Source of the DNA: an uncultured Lachnospiraceae bacterium
GTDB taxonomy: Bacteria > Bacillota > Clostridia > Lachnospirales > Lachnospiraceae
Length of the DNA: 35,499 nucleotides
Assembly (NCBI GenBank): GCA_947629585.1
Contig: CANREH010000023.1
Location: forward strand, 1-35,499
Direction of reading: 5' to 3'
Shown here: piece by piece, positions 17,877 through 25,352 of the stretch
Position numbering within the stretch: the first letter of the stretch is position 1
How the letters are laid out: every line of letters begins with the position of its first letter
Translations under genes and position numbers: made by a program
The notes under the pieces: generated by a model
The model's database searches: none
The model's input: only the letters and a program-made list of their open reading frames with translations
Told to the model about the DNA's origin: nothing

Positions 17877-17906
17877 TGAAGACTTTTTCCTCCCTGCCTC
17901 GTTTTA
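17877..17906 (+). promoter_or_regulatory. candidate ECF-sigma autoregulatory promoter
   Basis: TGAAGAC (17877-17883) followed after 16 bp by CGTTTTA (17900-17906) resembles ECF promoters, which have a GAAC-type -35 and a CGTC/CGTT -10. It lies 27 bp upstream of the sigma-factor ATG. No sigma-A hexamer pair of comparable quality was noticed there. Confidence 0.45.
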
Positions 17907-17933
17907 TTGATTAGGAAAGGAGGGAAGGCGCTG

Positions 17934-18434
17934 ATGGACGGACAAAAAAGTTACTTTGAAACTCTGGTAGAATCCTATCAAAATTTAATTTTTACACTCT
18001 GCTACCGGATGACAAACGATTATTTTTCCGCGGAAGACCTCACACAGGAAACTTTTTTATCCGCTTACCAGAACCTTTCCAAATTTGACCGGACGCAGGA
18101 AAAAGCATGGCTGTGCCGGATCGCTTCCAGAAAATGTCTGGACTATCTAAAAAAAGCGGAACGGCGCAGCATCCCGTCCGGGGATATTTTCTTTGAGGAC
18201 CTGCCCGGTCCTATAGCCTCGCCGGAGGAGAAAACGCTGGAGCAGGAGGTTTTTGAGCAGCTTTACCAGCACTGCCAGAGCCTTCCGGACACCTACCGCA
18301 AAGCCGCCACGGACTATTTCTGTCACGAAAAGGAAATCAGCGAAATTGCCAGGGAACAGAAAAAAAGCAAAAAAACCGTGCAGACGCAGATTTACCGGGC
18401 AAAGGAAATCCTCAGAAAACTGTATAAGCGCTAA
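17934..18434 (+). CDS. ECF-family RNA polymerase sigma factor
   Basis: The protein (166 aa) has sigma region 2 at about residues 8-70 (LIFTLCYRMTNDYFSAEDLTQETFLSAY, then FDRTQEKAWLCRIASRKCLDYL) and region 4 at about 110-160 (LPDTYRKAATDYF ... ISEIAREQKKSKKTVQTQIYRAK). Regions 1 and 3 are absent, which defines an ECF sigma. ATG 17934 follows GGAGGG at nine bases; a TTG extension to 17907 would contain that site. The next gene is a zinc-type anti-sigma factor, so the pair should form a membrane-controlled stress switch. The inducing signal is unknown. Confidence 0.93.
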   Translation: MDGQKSYFETLVESYQNLIFTLCYRMTNDYFSAEDLTQETFLSAYQNLSKFDRTQEKAWLCRIASRKCLDYLKKAERRSIPSGDIFFEDLPGPIASPEEKTLEQEVFEQLYQHCQSLPDTYRKAATDYFCHEKEISEIAREQKKSKKTVQTQIYRAKEILRKLYKR

Positions 18435-18455
18435 TATCAGAAAGGAGCTGTTATT

Positions 18456-18881
18456 ATGGAGCATTTAACGCAAGAGGAACTCAGGAACCTTCCTGTTTCC
18501 CCGAAAAAACTCATCCTTTTGGAGCATATCAGCTCCTGCTCTGTCTGTTCCTTAAGGCTTTCTGAAATTCTTTCCAAACAGGAGCTGATCCCTGCCCCTC
18601 ATTATATGAGGCAGGCGCTTCTTTTAAAAAGGGAACGCCTGAAACAGAAAAAGCAGGAATTTTCCCGCTACTGCATAAAAGTCAGCGTTGCGGTTGCCGC
18701 CTCTTTAGCGGCCGTGTTTCTCTCCGACGCATCCTTAGGCTTTATCAGCCGCCCGGCGGCTTTGGAAACAGCAAGCCTGGAAAAAACATTAAGCCGCAAA
18801 CTATACTATGGGAGCAATTCTATTCATGAAACGATTCTGCGCTTTACAGACACCCTGCTCGGTCAGGAAACGCCACAATAA
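18456..18881 (+). CDS. membrane anti-sigma factor with HxxxCxxC motif
   Basis: The 141-aa protein has His24-xxx-Cys28-xx-Cys31 (EHISSCSVCSLRL), the zinc-binding anti-sigma signature. It then has a basic linker, one membrane helix at about residues 73-92, and an extracytoplasmic tail of about 50 residues. It should hold the ECF sigma from the preceding gene at the membrane. The outer tail is short and has no known sensor domain. The N-terminal domain is compact, and no other zinc ligand is evident. A strong AAAGGAG precedes the start. Confidence 0.85.
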   Translation: MEHLTQEELRNLPVSPKKLILLEHISSCSVCSLRLSEILSKQELIPAPHYMRQALLLKRERLKQKKQEFSRYCIKVSVAVAASLAAVFLSDASLGFISRPAALETASLEKTLSRKLYYGSNSIHETILRFTDTLLGQETPQ

Positions 18882-18905
18882 CTGGCAGATTGGAGGATTT
18901 ATTTT

Positions 18906-19577
18906 ATGAAACGAAAACATGGAAAAATTTCAACGTTGTTATTTTCCCTGATTCCGGGAGCGGGGGAAATGTATCTCGGTTTTTTTAAAACGGGAATCTG
19001 CTTAATGAGCTTATTTATCATATCGATTGTTTTAGGGGATATCCTGTTTTCCCCGGTTATTTTATTTTCGATTGTGATATGGTTTTACAGCTTTTTCCAT
19101 ACCAACAACCTCAATTCCCTTCCCGACGCCGAATTTGAAAAAACAGAAGATACCTTTCTCTTTCATTTTACGGAATACAATACCCTCAGCGCCTTTATTC
19201 AAAAAAACAAAAAGCTCTGCTCCTTCGCCTGCATTGCCATCGGGCTGCTGATTTTATACTACACCTTTACCGACGCCATGCTTTTACTGCTGCCGATGAA
19301 TTTTTATTATGCCCACAATATCGATGAATACGAAATCCAGCAGTTATTTTCCTATTTCCCGAGGACTGTCCTGGGCATTTTATGTATCTTTACCGGATAT
19401 CATTTAATCCGCGGGAAAAAACAGGAATTATTCCACGACGACATTCAGGAGGAAGTGCCTGACAGCACCAAAGAAACCCGGAATATTTTTCCGGAAGCCG
19501 CTCCTGAATTAAAAAAAGAAACAGCGAATCAGGAAACCGATACCAATACCAAAGATCCCGAAAAAGATCCTTCATAA
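18906..19577 (+). CDS. multi-pass membrane protein of ECF operon, function unknown
   Basis: The 223-aa protein starts with LLFSLIPGAGEMYLGFFKTG, a hairpin resembling the TM2-domain PGxGxxYLG pattern. It has about four to five membrane segments (about 8-28, 33-62, 103-125, 150-168) and ends in a 50-residue hydrophilic tail rich in Glu, Lys, Asp and Thr, probably cytoplasmic. GGAGG lies nine bases before the ATG, and it sits 24 bp after the anti-sigma gene. I do not recognise a defined family. Placement suggests an effector or sensor in the same envelope-stress regulon (inference). Confidence 0.8.
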   Translation: MKRKHGKISTLLFSLIPGAGEMYLGFFKTGICLMSLFIISIVLGDILFSPVILFSIVIWFYSFFHTNNLNSLPDAEFEKTEDTFLFHFTEYNTLSAFIQKNKKLCSFACIAIGLLILYYTFTDAMLLLLPMNFYYAHNIDEYEIQQLFSYFPRTVLGILCIFTGYHLIRGKKQELFHDDIQEEVPDSTKETRNIFPEAAPELKKETANQETDTNTKDPEKDPS

Positions 19578-19598
19578 AAGAAAGAGGTGGAACTCACT

Positions 19599-19913
19599 AT
19601 GAGCGAACAAACAAGAATCCATAAAATCGGAACCGTTACCCTGGGAATTATGCTGGTTCTTTTCGGCATTTTATTTACCATCCATATCTTTCTGCCTGCG
19701 CTGTCCTTTTCCTTTATTTTTAAATTATGGCCGTTCGTCTTTATTTTCCTGGGAATTGAAATTTTATGCAGCCATTTCCGTCATGATATGGACATTTCCT
19801 ATGATTTTGCCTCCGTCGTGCTGCTCTTTTTCCTGATGGCATTCGCGGCAGGGATGGGGCTGCTGCAGTGGATCATGGAAAATTTCCCGGAACACATTTA
19901 TTTTGATATTTAA
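19599..19913 (+). CDS. LiaI/LiaF-like small membrane protein
   Basis: The 104-aa protein has three to four membrane helices: IGTVTLGIMLVLFGILFTIHIF, then FIFKLWPFVFIFLGIEIL with the LWPxxFIxLGxEIL pattern of the LiaI-LiaF transmembrane region, then a last segment at about 70-92. The start is ATG 19599, eight bases after GAGGTGG; a GTG at 19587 lies inside that ribosome site. LiaF-type proteins take part in cell-envelope stress sensing in Bacillota, which suits an ECF operon. It is the last gene before a strong terminator. Confidence 0.8.
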   Translation: MSEQTRIHKIGTVTLGIMLVLFGILFTIHIFLPALSFSFIFKLWPFVFIFLGIEILCSHFRHDMDISYDFASVVLLFFLMAFAAGMGLLQWIMENFPEHIYFDI

Positions 19914-19946
19914 AAAAAGGCTGCCGTATTTTGCGGCAGCCTTTTT
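19914..19946. terminator. bidirectional terminator
   Basis: GGCTGCCG (19919-19926) pairs with CGGCAGCC (19934-19941) around a 7-nt loop, flanked by A7 and T5. It closes the ECF operon on the plus strand and the UPF0291/NatAB unit on the minus strand. Confidence 0.9.
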
Positions 19947-19958
19947 CTTGTCATCAGC

Positions 19959-20195
19959 CTAATGCTTGATCCTGTCGGACAAATGCTCTACCTTCCCGTC
20001 CGCATCTACCAGGGAAATATTATTGAGCTGCCCTCTTAAGCTTGCCCGGACAGACTGGATAAATTCCTTCCGGAGCATCTGCTGCTCCTCCTTTTCCGCC
20101 TCTGTAAGCCCTGTCTCCTTTGACTTATGGTACAGTTCATTGATTCTTGCAATCTGTTCCTCTTTCATAATCCGTTTTATTTCCTCTCTTTTCAT
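19959..20195 (-). CDS. UPF0291 (DUF896, YnzC-like) protein
   Basis: The 78-aa protein matches the small YnzC family: IARINELYHKSKETGLTEAEKEEQQMLRKEFIQSVRASLRG holds the two-helix hairpin and the conserved E-x-x-Q-x-x-LRxE segment. The function is unresolved; B. subtilis YnzC has been tied to the SOS-response operon. The open frame runs further upstream, but that extension only reads into the ABC permease gene out of frame. The ribosome site is weak (GGAAAAGATAG), so translation may be low. It follows the ABC permease by 50 bp. Confidence 0.8.
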   Translation of the reverse strand: MKREEIKRIMKEEQIARINELYHKSKETGLTEAEKEEQQMLRKEFIQSVRASLRGQLNNISLVDADGKVEHLSDRIKH

Positions 20196-20245
20196 ACAAA
20201 TTTTTCTATCTTTTCCATTCTTCCTGCCGACGCTTTTCCCGCCCG

Positions 20246-21550
20246 CTATTCCGCTTTCCAGACAGATTTTAAAAGGGCGCCAGGCTTCGGGGCAGTCCCA
20301 TAAAGAAGCACTCCTGCCCGGTAAATTTTTGCGGAAACCACGCCGACGCCAAAGACAGCTCCAATCAGAAGAACCACGGATATCGCAATCTGATACCACG
20401 GCACTGTGCTCATGGCGATTCTGGTAAACATTGCCATCGGGGAGGTAAACGGGAAATAGGAGCATACTACCATCAGCATATTATCCACGCTTCCGCTCGT
20501 CATGGACATCATCACCACCATAAACGCAATAACAAACATAATCGTAAGCGGCATGATGGCAGTATTAATATCTTCCAGCTTGGACACGGTCGAGCCGACA
20601 GCCCCGAACAAAAACGCATAAATAAAAAATCCGAGCACAAAAAACAACAGCATATAAACCAGTAAATTTAACGGCATATTAAAGATGGAATTTATGATCA
20701 TGTTGTCGCCCCAGTAAGATTTATTGAGGGCAAAAAACAAAAATGCCGATCCAAAAATACAGAAAAGCTGCAAAAATCCGGCAAGGCAGGACGCAAGCAC
20801 TTTCCCGAACATCATGGACACAGGCTTCGCGCTTGTAATCAAAACCTCCATTGCCCTCGAACTTTTCTCCGCCGCAACATTCGTGGCTACCATCTGCCCG
20901 TAAAGGATAATGACAAAATAAAGGGCAAATATCATAATATAGGTATAGAAAAAATTCTCCCTCTGATCCTTTCCCAGATTTTCTGTCCCGTGTTCAATCT
21001 GGATGGAAAGAATACCGGAAGCCTCTTCCTCCGACATGCCGTGGGATATCATCTCATTTTTCCGGTAAACAGTCTGTAAAACCTCGTCCGCCGTGTAGGT
21101 ATTATTATCATAAAGAGAAAGGTTATTGACATAATACGTATACGACACCAGGCTGTCAAAGGCAAACGCACACTCCGCCCCGCCTGAAGAAATCTGCTCT
21201 TTAATATCCTCCAGACGATCCGCTGTGCGGATATCATATTCCGGAAAGGCAGCCGTAAACGCTTCTTTTATCAGCTCTCCGCTGCCATCTCCGGAAAAAA
21301 TAAGCATAACCGGAAGCTCTCCTGCGCTTTCTTTCCCCGGCGCTTCTTTCTCTCCTGAAATTTCCTGATCCTGTGCTTCCTCCGTCCTTTCCGTATCCGG
21401 GGAGCTCCCTCCTTCCAAAGCTTCCATGACCCTCGGAAAAAACATCACAGCGGCAAGCACGATAACAAGGACTGCGGTAACGCCCACAAAAATCTTATTT
21501 TTGAGATAATTTGCAAATTCAAACATAAAAATGGTCTTAAACTGCTTCAT
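20246..21550 (-). CDS. NatB-like ABC-2 transporter permease
   Basis: The protein (434 aa from ATG 21550, with GGAGGAGAAGG just upstream) has one helix near the N terminus (about 16-38), then a large extracytoplasmic domain to about residue 190, then five to six helices (FFYTYIMIFALYFVIILYGQMVATNVAAEKSSRAMEV and following). ATNVAAEKSSRAMEVLITS is typical of the Na+ efflux/ABC-2 permease family. A longer frame to 21598 covers the ribosome site. The gene overlaps the end of the ATPase gene by 14 bp, so the two form one transporter. Substrate could be Na+ or a peptide or antibiotic. Confidence 0.88.
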   Translation of the reverse strand: MKQFKTIFMFEFANYLKNKIFVGVTAVLVIVLAAVMFFPRVMEALEGGSSPDTERTEEAQDQEISGEKEAPGKESAGELPVMLIFSGDGSGELIKEAFTAAFPEYDIRTADRLEDIKEQISSGGAECAFAFDSLVSYTYYVNNLSLYDNNTYTADEVLQTVYRKNEMISHGMSEEEASGILSIQIEHGTENLGKDQRENFFYTYIMIFALYFVIILYGQMVATNVAAEKSSRAMEVLITSAKPVSMMFGKVLASCLAGFLQLFCIFGSAFLFFALNKSYWGDNMIINSIFNMPLNLLVYMLLFFVLGFFIYAFLFGAVGSTVSKLEDINTAIMPLTIMFVIAFMVVMMSMTSGSVDNMLMVVCSYFPFTSPMAMFTRIAMSTVPWYQIAISVVLLIGAVFGVGVVSAKIYRAGVLLYGTAPKPGALLKSVWKAE

Positions 21551-22454
21551 CCTTCTCCTCCTGTCTTTCCCCGCCTGCATACTCCACAAAAATATCATTC
21601 AAAGACGGCTCAAATACTTTGATTTCATCCATATCATAGTTGTTCGTCAAAAACTGCATCGTTTCCTGCTTTTTCTCCGGGGAAGAAAGACGGATCAAAA
21701 GCTCCCCGCTCTCTAAAACCTCACAGGCATCCGCAGGAAACCCGGCGGCAATCTGTTCTGCCTGCTCTGACCGCACAATCAGACGGTCCCTCCGGTAATT
21801 GCGCTTAATCTGGTGAAGTTCCCCGCAGAGCGCAATTTTTCCTTCTTTTAAAATGGCAATACTGTCGCAAAACTCTTCGATATAATTCATTTGGTGGCTG
21901 GAAAACAGCACAATTTTCCCTCTCCCAATCTCCTCCTTCACGACATCCTTCAACAGCATGGCATTGACCGGATCAAGCCCCGAAAACGGCTCGTCCAGTA
22001 TAATGATATCCGGGTCATGGGCAAGCGCCGTAATCAACTGTATCTTCTGCTGGTTTCCTTTGGAAAGAGTATCCAGCTTCTTGCCGGCATATTCCTCCAT
22101 GCCAAGCCTGGCAAGCCAATGCCTGACCGCCTTCATGGCATCAGCCTTTTTCATTCCCTTAAGCTCCGCGAAATAAACAAGCTGATCCAGAATTTTCTTC
22201 TTTGGGTACAGCCCCCTCTCTTCCGGAAGGTAGCCAAGCCCAATCATTCCATAATCAACCGTTTTCCCGTCCACCCGGATCTCTCCGCTGTCCGCCGGAA
22301 ACACATCCATCAAAATCCGGATCGTGGTCGTCTTCCCTGCCCCGTTCCTCCCAAGCAGACCAAACGCCCTGCCGCTCTTAACGGTAAACGAAATCCCTTC
22401 CAGCACCCGTTTCCCGCCAAAGCTTTTCACAATTTCTTTTAATTCCAGCTCCAT
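21537..22454 (-). CDS. NatA-like ABC transporter ATP-binding protein
   Basis: The 305-aa ATPase has Walker A GLLGRNGAGKTTT, a Q-loop near YLPEERGLYP, signature LSKGNQQKI, Walker B IIILDEPFSGLD and switch His in SSHQM. The C-terminal 85 residues form the regulatory tail common in NatA/DrrA-type exporters. Start has AGAGGGG seven bases upstream. It precedes and overlaps the NatB-like permease. Confidence 0.93.
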   Translation of the reverse strand: MELELKEIVKSFGGKRVLEGISFTVKSGRAFGLLGRNGAGKTTTIRILMDVFPADSGEIRVDGKTVDYGMIGLGYLPEERGLYPKKKILDQLVYFAELKGMKKADAMKAVRHWLARLGMEEYAGKKLDTLSKGNQQKIQLITALAHDPDIIILDEPFSGLDPVNAMLLKDVVKEEIGRGKIVLFSSHQMNYIEEFCDSIAILKEGKIALCGELHQIKRNYRRDRLIVRSEQAEQIAAGFPADACEVLESGELLIRLSSPEKKQETMQFLTNNYDMDEIKVFEPSLNDIFVEYAGGERQEEKDEAV

Positions 22455-22542
22455 TTTTTCCCCTCTCTTTCTGCCGTATCATTCAGGACCTTTTCTTCCA
22501 TTTACTCAAGATGCGCCTGGATTTCCGCAAAAATCCACTACC

Positions 22543-22570
22543 AGTATAGCAAAGATTTAAAAAAGCGCAA
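22543..22570 (-). promoter_or_regulatory. promoter of the NatAB-like operon
   Basis: On the minus strand TTGCGC (22565-22570) and TATACT (22543-22548) are 16 bp apart. The leader of about 80 bases contains a short inverted repeat (GGATTT/AAATCC). Confidence 0.55.
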
Positions 22571-22579
22571 TCTTTTTTT

Positions 22580-22619
22580 CAATTTGTTAAGTTAATCTTA
22601 TATCTTATACGACAAATTG
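22580..22619. repeat. 8-bp inverted repeat in divergent intergenic region
   Basis: CAATTTGT (22580-22587) and ACAAATTG (22612-22619) are exact inverted copies with 24 bp between. They lie just upstream of the NatAB -35 box in the 301-bp gap before rqcH. The arms could be a split operator; the rest of the gap holds only the two promoters. Confidence 0.4.
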
Positions 22620-22684
22620 GAAAAACATCTGAAATGCTGCCCGGCTTCTTTTTCAAATTATCTGCAAAATCGCACATTGCCCTG

Positions 22685-22713
22685 TTGTAACTTTCCCGCT
22701 TTTCCTTTATAAT
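22685..22713 (+). promoter_or_regulatory. promoter of rqcH
   Basis: TTGTAA (22685-22690) and a perfect TATAAT (22708-22713) are 17 bp apart, about 43 bp before the start codon. Confidence 0.7.
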
Positions 22714-22755
22714 TATGATAAATAAAAAACACCATTAACAGAAATGAGGATTTTT

Positions 22756-24519
22756 ATGGCTTTTGATGGAATTGTAATTGCAAATATTGTAAAAGAACTG
22801 GACGAGGCCCTGACCGGGGGACGGATCAACAAGATCGCACAGCCGGAGGAAGATGAACTGCTTCTTACCATCAAGACAAACCGGAAACAGCAGCGCCTGC
22901 TTTTATCTGCCAGTGCAAGCCTCCCGCTTGCCTATCTGACAGAGGAAAACAAGCCAAGCCCCCTGACGGCTCCCAATTTTTGTATGCTGCTCAGGAAGCA
23001 TCTAAACAGCGCGCGTATTTTAAGCATTACCCAGCCGGATATGGAACGGATTATCCGCTTTGAGATTGAACATCTCAATGAAATGGGCGATCTGTGCCGA
23101 AAATTTTTAATCATTGAACTGATGGGAAAACACAGCAACATTATTTTCTGTGATGAAAATGAAAAGATTATCGACAGTATCAAGCATATTTCCGGTTTTG
23201 TCAGCTCTGTAAGGGAGGTGCTTCCGGGGCGGGATTATTTTATTCCCAATACCCAGGACAAAACTTCCCCGCTTTCCCTTACCTGGGAAATCATGGAAGA
23301 AACCGTTTTTAAAAAACCCCTCCCGCTTGCAAAAGCGATTTATACCTCTCTGACGGGGTTCAGTCCTGTTATGGCAAACGAGGCCTGTTACCGAGCAGAG
23401 ATTGACAGCGCCCGGCCAGCCAACTGTTTAGAGGAAACCAAGCAGCTTCTTCTATATACAGTTTTAGAAGAAATGGCAAAGGATATCGTAAACCATCATT
23501 TCCACCCTGCCATTATTTACAAAGAAAACTCCCCTGTAGAATTTTCCTCTTTTCCACTGACCTGTTACCTCGATTTTCCGGAATATAAAGAAATCGGCTA
23601 TGAATCTATTTCCAGGCTTTTGGAAGATTATTATGCGGCAAAAAATGCACTGACAAGAATCCGCCAGAAATCCGTCGATTTAAGGAAAATTGTTTCCAAT
23701 GCCCTGGAACGCTGCCGCAAAAAGCTGGATTTGCAGGAAAAACAGTTAAAAGACACGGAAAAACGGGAAAAATATAAAATCTACGGAGAACTTCTGACGA
23801 CCTACGGATACAGCGCCCAGCCGGGAGACAAGTCTTTAAAAGCACTGAACTACTATACCAACGAAGAAATCACAATCCCTCTTGACCCGACATTGTCCGC
23901 TATGGAAAATGCGAAAAAATATTTTGAGAAATATAATAAATTAAAACGCACCTGCGAAGCGCTGACTGTCCAGCTTGAAGAAAACAGGGCGGAACTGCTC
24001 CATTTGGAATCCGTCAGCAATGCCCTTGACATTGCGGGAAATGAAACGGATCTCGCCGCCATCAAGGAGGAACTGACAGGCTGCGGCTATATCCGCAGAA
24101 AATATGCAGGCAAAAAAGCAGAAAAGAAACAAAAGCTTGTGAATAAACCGTTCCATTACCGTTCCTCTGACGGCTATGACATTTACATTGGAAAAAACAA
24201 CTTCCAGAATGACGAGCTGACCTTCCAGTTCGCAGCAGGCAATGACTGGTGGTTCCATGCTAAAGGCTGCGCGGGCTCCCACGTTATTGTAAAGACCAAC
24301 GGGGACGAGCTCCCGGACCGCACCTTTGAAGAAGCGGCAAAGCTTGCCGCCTACTATTCCAAGGCAAGGGAAAACGCAAAGGCGGAAATTGACTATATCC
24401 AGAAAAAGCACGTCAAAAAACCGAACGGCTCCAAACCGGGCTTTGTTGTTTACTATACCAATTATTCCATGACCATTACGCCGGATATCAGCGGCATCGA
24501 ACTGATATCCGATCAGTGA
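22756..24519 (+). CDS. rqcH: RqcH, NFACT-family ribosome-associated quality-control factor
   Basis: The protein is 587 aa from ATG 22756; GAGGA six bases upstream decides this start over an ATG 12 bases earlier. Order: NFACT-N domain (AFDGIVIANIVKELDEALTGGRINKI), helix-hairpin-helix region, long coiled coil (about 290-400, LRKIVSNALERCRKKLDLQEKQL), then NFACT-R domain (DWWFHAKGCAGSHVIVKT). RqcH binds stalled 50S subunits and adds C-terminal alanine tails with tRNA-Ala. The conserved Asp-Arg that binds tRNA in B. subtilis appears here as Glu-Arg (MERIIRF), a conservative change by my by-eye alignment. Older names are fibronectin-binding protein FbpA/PavA. It is followed by the PHP gene 26 bp later. 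Confidence 0.93.
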   Translation: MAFDGIVIANIVKELDEALTGGRINKIAQPEEDELLLTIKTNRKQQRLLLSASASLPLAYLTEENKPSPLTAPNFCMLLRKHLNSARILSITQPDMERIIRFEIEHLNEMGDLCRKFLIIELMGKHSNIIFCDENEKIIDSIKHISGFVSSVREVLPGRDYFIPNTQDKTSPLSLTWEIMEETVFKKPLPLAKAIYTSLTGFSPVMANEACYRAEIDSARPANCLEETKQLLLYTVLEEMAKDIVNHHFHPAIIYKENSPVEFSSFPLTCYLDFPEYKEIGYESISRLLEDYYAAKNALTRIRQKSVDLRKIVSNALERCRKKLDLQEKQLKDTEKREKYKIYGELLTTYGYSAQPGDKSLKALNYYTNEEITIPLDPTLSAMENAKKYFEKYNKLKRTCEALTVQLEENRAELLHLESVSNALDIAGNETDLAAIKEELTGCGYIRRKYAGKKAEKKQKLVNKPFHYRSSDGYDIYIGKNNFQNDELTFQFAAGNDWWFHAKGCAGSHVIVKTNGDELPDRTFEEAAKLAAYYSKARENAKAEIDYIQKKHVKKPNGSKPGFVVYYTNYSMTITPDISGIELISDQ

Positions 24520-24545
24520 ATTAGGAACTACGAAAGGAGATTTTA

Positions 24546-25352
24546 ATGATTACAGCTGATTACCATGTTCACTCTTCTTTTTCCAGCGATTCCGACACGC
24601 CAATGGAGGCTATGGTAGAAAAAGCCATCTCCCTTGGCATGGACAGAATCTGTTTTACAGATCATATGGACTATGATTTTCCGGAAACCTACGAGCTTAC
24701 CTTCCAGTTTGACGTAGATGCCTATTTCGATAAACTTTCCCGGGTTGCGGAACGCTATCAGCACGATATCAAAGTACTAAAAGGCATCGAGCTTGGCATG
24801 ATGACGCATCTTGGAAACCGTTACCATAAACTGCTCTCTGATTACCCGTTTGACTTTGCGATTGCATCCATCCACCTGATCGACAGGCTTGATCCTTACT
24901 ACCCTGAGTTCTGGAAAAATAAAAGCTCCAAAGAAGGGCTTTCTCTGTATTTTTCTTCTATCCTTGAAAATATAGAATGTTTCCAGGACTTTGACGTATT
25001 CGGGCATCTCGACTACATTATCCGCTATGCACCGGACAAAGGAACCGGCTTTTCTATGGAAGATTACCGGGAAATCCTTGACAGGATTTTAAAAACCATC
25101 CTTTCTTACGGAAAAGGCATTGAAGTCAATACGGCCGGATATAAATACGGGGTTCATCCCAATCCCCATGAAGATATCATCCGGCGCTATCTCTCCCTTG
25201 GCGGCCATATCCTGACCATCGGCTCCGACGGGCATAAGCCGGAGCATTTTGCCTATGATTTCCCTCGTCTGGAAACGGTGCTGAAAAACCTGGGCGTAAA
25301 GGAGTATACGGTCTTTGAAGGAAGAAAGCCTATTTCCCTGCCTCTTTGCTGA
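24546..25352 (+). CDS. PHP-domain phosphatase, HisJ histidinol-phosphatase family
   Basis: The 268-aa protein shows the metal-binding motifs of the PHP family in order: DYHVHSSFSSDS, FTDHMDYD, GIELG, ASIH, FGHLDYI and GSDGHKPEHF. HisJ-type members remove phosphate from histidinol phosphate in histidine synthesis. No other his gene is in the window, so a different phosphoester substrate is possible. GAAAGGAG lies six bases before the ATG, and the gene follows rqcH closely. Its last 23 bp overlap the end of the cysteine desulfurase gene on the other strand. Confidence 0.85.
   Translation: MITADYHVHSSFSSDSDTPMEAMVEKAISLGMDRICFTDHMDYDFPETYELTFQFDVDAYFDKLSRVAERYQHDIKVLKGIELGMMTHLGNRYHKLLSDYPFDFAIASIHLIDRLDPYYPEFWKNKSSKEGLSLYFSSILENIECFQDFDVFGHLDYIIRYAPDKGTGFSMEDYREILDRILKTILSYGKGIEVNTAGYKYGVHPNPHEDIIRRYLSLGGHILTIGSDGHKPEHFAYDFPRLETVLKNLGVKEYTVFEGRKPISLPLC

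Noticed and set aside
20196..20465. Upstream extension of the UPF0291 gene to 168 residues
   Set aside because: The extra 90 residues are the ABC permease gene read in a wrong frame and have no family character.
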